Shown: positions 41,101 to 47,100 of the stretch, piece by piece | Layout: every line of letters begins with the position of its first letter | Numbering within the stretch: the stretch's first letter is position 1 | The notes under the pieces: generated by a model | Databases searched by the model: none | Seen by the model: the letters and a program-made list of their open reading frames with translations, nothing else | What the model was told of the DNA's origin: nothing | Assembly: GCA_032719365.1 (NCBI GenBank) | Contig: CM064872.1 | Span: 70,558,752-70,622,751, forward strand | Direction: 5' to 3' | Source: Prinsepia uniflora | Taxonomy: Eukaryota > Streptophyta > Magnoliopsida > Rosales > Rosaceae | DNA length: 64,000 nt | Position numbers and translations under genes: made by a program

Positions 41101-44100
41101 CTGCCCTAACATCAAATCCTGTACCCGTGCCTAATCCTGCCTACCTTCTCTGGTTCCAAATTGACAAGACCTTAATTAGCATGCTTCGGGCCACTCTAAC
41201 CGAACCTATTCTATCCCAAGTTGTGGGTCTCACCACCTCTCGTGCCATCTGGGATTGTCTCAGGCAAAACTTCTCTCAACAGTCTCTTGCAAATGCCACT
41301 AACCTGCGTTTTCAGATCGTCTCTCACCAAAGGGTCCAGAACCATCTCTGAATACCTTACCCATGCCAAGATCCTTGCTGACTTTCTTGCTGCCATAAAT
41401 GAACCCTTCTCACCCACAGACTTAGTCACTGCTGTTCTTCGTGGCCTAGGACCAGAATATACCATCTTAGTCACTGCAATGCTCAACTTCCCACCCCTGC
41501 CTCCCTTCTCTGATCTTAGAGCCCGTCTTCTATCCTTCGAAGCCCAACAAACATCCAGTTCTGCATATACCACTGCTGCCACTCCCACAGCCCTTTACAC
41601 CACCTATGCAGGTCCTACTGCCCCTAATGCTCGTGGCCGTCCCTCTTACTACCGTGGCTCCAAACCTGGCCGTAATTACAGACCCTTCACCCGCAGAAAT
41701 TCTGGCCGATATCCCACCAATCCCTCTCCTGGCATTCTCGGCCCCACTCCCTCTCATGCTTCACGCTCCCCAAGGCCCACAGTGCTGGTCCTGCAATCGC
41801 TTTGGCCATGTGGCCCACACTGCCCACAGACCACCCAATCTGCAGATCATGATCTCTCACAGGCCTTTGCTGGCCTTCATCTCGCTGCTGTCTCAGAGCC
41901 CAACTGGTATCCGGATAGTGGAGCAACTAACCATGTTTCCATGAACCCTGCTGCTCCACAGTCCACAACCCCTACCTCTCAAGACCAGATCATGGTCGGC
42001 AATGGCCAAACCATGCCCATATCCCACACTGGTAACGTTACATTCTCCTCTGGTCCGTTTCTCTTTAAACTTACAGATGTCCTACATGTTCCCACTATCC
42101 GCAAAAACCTCCTATCTGTTGCTCAATTCACCAAAGATCAAAATGTTAGCCTCACCTTCTTTCCTACACACTTTATTATCCGGGATTTAACCACCAACTC
42201 TATTCTTTTTCAGGGCCCCTGTAAGGATGGATTATACCCCATCAAGCCACACAACCCACCACAAGCCTTCCTCACCACGGCTACCCCCACTCTGTGGCAT
42301 CAAAGGCTAGGCCACCCATCTCACCAAGTCCTACGCAGGCTGGCAAATCAGAACCATCTCAGTTCTTCTGTTTTTTCTACTACTAGTCCCTTTTGTAATC
42401 AATGTGCATTAAGAAAATGTACTAGACAGTCCTTTTCTTCTGTTAATCACACCTCTCAACATCCGTTTGATTTAATCCACTCAGATGTATGGATGTCCCC
42501 TGTATCTTCAGTTTCTGGTTATAAATACTATGTTCTATTTACGGATGACTACACCCGTTTTACTTGGATTTACCCCCTTCGACTCAAATCTGAAGTTTTT
42601 GCCCACTTCACCAGATTTTTTACTTATGTTCAAACTCAGTTTTCCACCACCATCAAACAATTTCAGAGTGATGGTGGCAAAGAATTTGCCAACAATTCAT
42701 TTACCACATTTTGCACTAACCATGGCATCCATCAAAGGTTCTCATGCCCCCATACCCCTCAACAAAATGGCCTGGCCGAAAGAAAGAACCGACACATTTC
42801 TGAGGTTGGACGCACCCTCTTAATCACTGCTGGTCTTCCCTATTGCTACTGGGCAGAGGCAATTACCACGGCAGTTTTTCTAATCAACCTTCTACCCACC
42901 CCTGTCCTCAAATGGTCATCACCCTATTTTCAGCTACACCAGAAACAGCCTCCCTATCATCTCCTTCGCACCTTTGGCTGCTCCTGCTTCCCATATCTTG
43001 GTGATTATACCAAACACAAGTTAGAACCTCGATCTGTTTCTTGTGTATTTCTCGGGTATAGACCCTCCCATGCTGGTTATCGATGTCTACACGTCTCCAC
43101 CGGACGTGTTTACATCAGCCGCCATGTCATCTTCAATGAATCTGCCTTCCCATTCACTAAGCACCCAAATCCTACCCCTACTTTCTCCTTCATCCCCATC
43201 CAACACAAATTCAATGATCTCAGCCCACAAACTGAACCCACCTTAACATCTGTTCACCCAAATCAGACCCCAGTATCCAGTCCTCCCACCTCTGCATCTC
43301 ACTCTTCAAGTCCTCCTTCCCCACAAACACTATCTCCAATAGTCCCTCCCTCCTCACCACCCTCGACAGTTTCTGCTCCAGCACCACCATCTCCCACCAC
43401 CACAGAAAACTCGTCCATATCCCCCTTTAGCAATCAAATTCCCCCCAGAAACACCCACCCTATGATCACCCGCAGCAAGGCAGGGATCTCCAAGTCCCGA
43501 AACCTGTTACATGTCTCCCGCTACCCTCTCCCCCAACTATACACTACTTTTCTTGTCCCCCCCTCAGAACCGACCACCTACAAGCAAGCTTCTAAATCCC
43601 CTCATTGGAATCAAGCCATGAACACAGAATACAGTGCTCTGCTCAAACTGCACACCTGGACTCTTGTTCCCCTGCCTCCTACAGCCAATACAGTGGGTTG
43701 TAAATGGGTCTACCGCATCAAGCGCAACGCAGATGGCACACTTGAGCGATATAAAGTCCGCCTAGTGGCCAAAGGCTTCCACCAACAAGAAGGACTTGAC
43801 TACCAGGAAACCTTCAGTCCTGTGGTCAAACCAGCAACCATCCGAGTTGTTCTTACCATTGCTGTGTCCCTCAACTGGCCCCTCCGTCAAATGGATGTCA
43901 CTAATGCTTTCCTACATGGCAACCTAACTGAAGAGGTGTATATGCAACAGCCACCTGGCTTTATTGACCCCAACCGACCCACTCATGTTTGCCGCCTCAA
44001 CAAAGCCCTCTACGGCCTCAAACAAGCACCCCGTGCCTGGTTTGAACGCTTCAGTTCATTTCTCTTTCAACACGGCTTCATTCAAAGTCGGGCTGACCCA

Positions 44101-47100
44101 TCTATGTTTGTGTTCCACAACAACAGCTCCCTAATGTTCCTCCTCCTCTATGTTGATGACATCATATTGACAGGTAACTCAACCACTACAGTCTCCACTA
44201 CTTCCTCGGTGTTGAAGCCACCAAAACAGCATCTGGCCTTCATCTCACTCAGAATAAATACACCACCGACATCCTCCAACGTAGTGGGCTCACTGATTGT
44301 AAACCAGCCCCCACTCCAGTTGCTGCCAAAACCAGCCTTTCTGCCTATGATGGACAGCTCCTAACCGATGCCACTCTCTACAGACAACTAGTAGGTGCCC
44401 TACTCTATTTAACCTTAACTAGACCAGATATTTCCTATGGTGTCCAACAGGTTGCGCAGTTCATGAGTTCCCCCACAGAAATTCATCTCACTGCATTAAA
44501 ACGCATCATCCGGTATTTAAAGGGTACATTGGGTACAGGCATACACATCCAACGCAGCCCCCTGCCTCTCCACATCCGTGCCTATTCTGATGCTGATTGG
44601 GCAGGTTGTCATGACACCAGACGATCCGTGACTGGCTTTTGCCTATTCTTGGGTCCAAACTTGATCTCTTGGTGTGCAAAGAAACAGAAAACAGTCTCCC
44701 GTTCTAGTGCAGAAGCAGAGTACCGTGCTCTCGCCTACACCTGTGCAGACACTCTATGGACTCTCAGCCTACTTCGAGAACTCCATCTTCAGCCTCCCCT
44801 ACCGATTCTACTTCACTGTGACAACATCAGTTCTGCCTACATGACCAGCAACCCAGTGTTTCATGCCAGAACAAAGCACATTGCCTTGGACTATCACTTT
44901 CTCCGTGAAAGAGTAGCCTCTGGCACCCACCAAGCCAAGTTTGTCCCTTCTGCCCACCAGCTTGCGGATCTGTTCACCAAAGGTCTACCAGTGGCAAGAC
45001 ATCACAGCCTATCCAACAAACTCGTCACCCAAAGGGTGCCTAGTTTGCGGGGGGATGTTAAACAGTGTACAGAACAGTGTACACTTGTCTAAGACAGACC
45101 CGTGTACACCTGTTCAAACATCATTGGATATCACAGTTAGACTAGACATCTGTTTAGACCTAGACACCTGTACTCTAGTTAGTTTGTAGCAGTTACTTAC
45201 TTAGGACAGATGTCCTAATCATATTTAGATGGGAGATAACTGTCACATCTTATCTCCCATACTGATGTGTATAAATATGCCTAGTTGGCTTGTAAATGAT
45301 ATCAGAAAATTATATCTTTCTACAAATTCCATGTGGCAGGAAACAATTAAACTTCTGGCCCCACCAGATATGTTTCTAACAAAATGTGTCATCATAGAAA
45401 GAAAGTACGCTAGCAAATAACCAATGCAGATAATACCTTTCATTAATGCCGTTAGCTTTTGAATCCCACCAAAGTATCCAAAAACTCTGCAATTGTGCAA
45501 CGAACGAGTAATAATCATCAGAGCATCCAGGAGTGGTATCCCGTCAGATATGATATTTAATGTTGTGGAACGGGCAGAGAAGTCTGCTGTTGATTGAACT
45601 GTACTGGTGTTTACTGGATTAACAATGGAAGAACGAAAAAACCATAAATAAGATAGCAAGAAAACCTATTTTTGGAGGAAGTAAGATCATAATTCAAATA
45701 TGGAGGAGGAAATGTTCATAAGAAAGAAACTAATTAACCAAATATCAATATAGCATGAACGTTCCTGATGAAATGTTCACTAAATGCCTTCCAAAAGAGA
45801 AAACCAAACAAACAAAATTCAAATTGACAAAAACTTTTAAACAGTATAAAATTAGATGGCAACGATAGATGGCTGTTACAAATTTGTCCAGGAAGGCACA
45901 TCAAAAACCCATTTCTCATACACACCTAGCCTGTTGATTAACACCATAAAATCAACTTTTATACTATTATGAATATGATAAAAGGCAGTGATTATAAATA
46001 AAATTTAGAAAGAAAAAAAAACATCTTCCAAGATCAGGCTCTTAGCATTTGGCATGTCAAGACTCAAGCCATTGTTGATTGGACTTTACAAGGATATCAC
46101 ACATAGGGCCAAAAACATTGTCATTAGAACAAAAAGTAAATTCTGTTTCGCAGAAAATTTACCAGAAGCATTTAATGCAGAAACACAACAAACAAAAGCA
46201 CTTTGCTATTGTAAACAGCAAACATGATGTTTAACTTACACTCTGCAACCATAGCAGTTAAGTGTGTAATCTCTTCAGTAAATATTAAAATGACTTCTGC
46301 AGGATGTCCAGCAAAGCAGCCAATAACTATATCATCTGAATGTGCTGAAATCTCTGCATGTTGAATGGTAGTTGAAGCAGCCTCTGACATTTGGCCTGTA
46401 TTTACTGGTACCCAATTCTTGTATACAACTAGGTACTGCTTAAGAAAAACATGAAAAAGCCTCCTCTTTTCCATCTACAAATAGAGTGAAAAAATAATAC
46501 ATGAATGTCAATCTCTGCTCTCAATTAATTTGCATATATGTCATCCTAAAACACCGGTGGTGACAAAAGTGATGTGTTTTGCTTGCCTAACAAGTTGGCC
46601 ATTTCCTGAAGGTTAGGTTATAACTCTTTTCTTCTGGACATATTAAATACGCATCATGGTTAGAGAAATTATCTATGCCTGGACAAGATAATGGGAATAG
46701 CTTCTCTAAGAGCCAAATAGTCCCTTCTTTGCTTTGCAATAGGGAAGATAATGCATGAGAAAAGTTATAAATAGCTTAAGAATTGTATTTATCAAGGGAA
46801 CACAGTTTACCTTATCTTTAGCTTTTTCATATCTATCCCAAAGTATATTTAGGACCGCCTCATCTCCAACTTCACTGGAAAAATCAAGGCCAAGTCATCA
46901 AAATCACATTAGAAAATAGTTAATAAAATTCTCTTTTTAAAGAAATAGTTGTCAATAATTCTCCACGCTATAGTACAATTAAAATTTATTCATGGGAGGC
47001 AGAATTTGACGTAATACAAATGACTAATAACAAAAAAAAAAAAATAATAAGGGCACCGAAAGGCATATCAAATTAGGCATCATAAATTTAACAAGTCCTG

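Larger units (their letters stand above)
40562..45324 (+). mobile_element. Copia LTR retrotransposon 5
   Basis: LTRs 40562-40818 and 45056-45324, target duplication AATTC (40557-40561, 45325-45329). The primer site TGGTATCAGAGC follows at 40819; the polypurine tract GCGGGGGGA precedes the 3' LTR. By eye the LTRs differ by one substitution and a 12-bp insertion. Gag and pol relate it to elements 2 and 3. It lies antisense to the host gene in intron 4. Confidence 0.95.
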
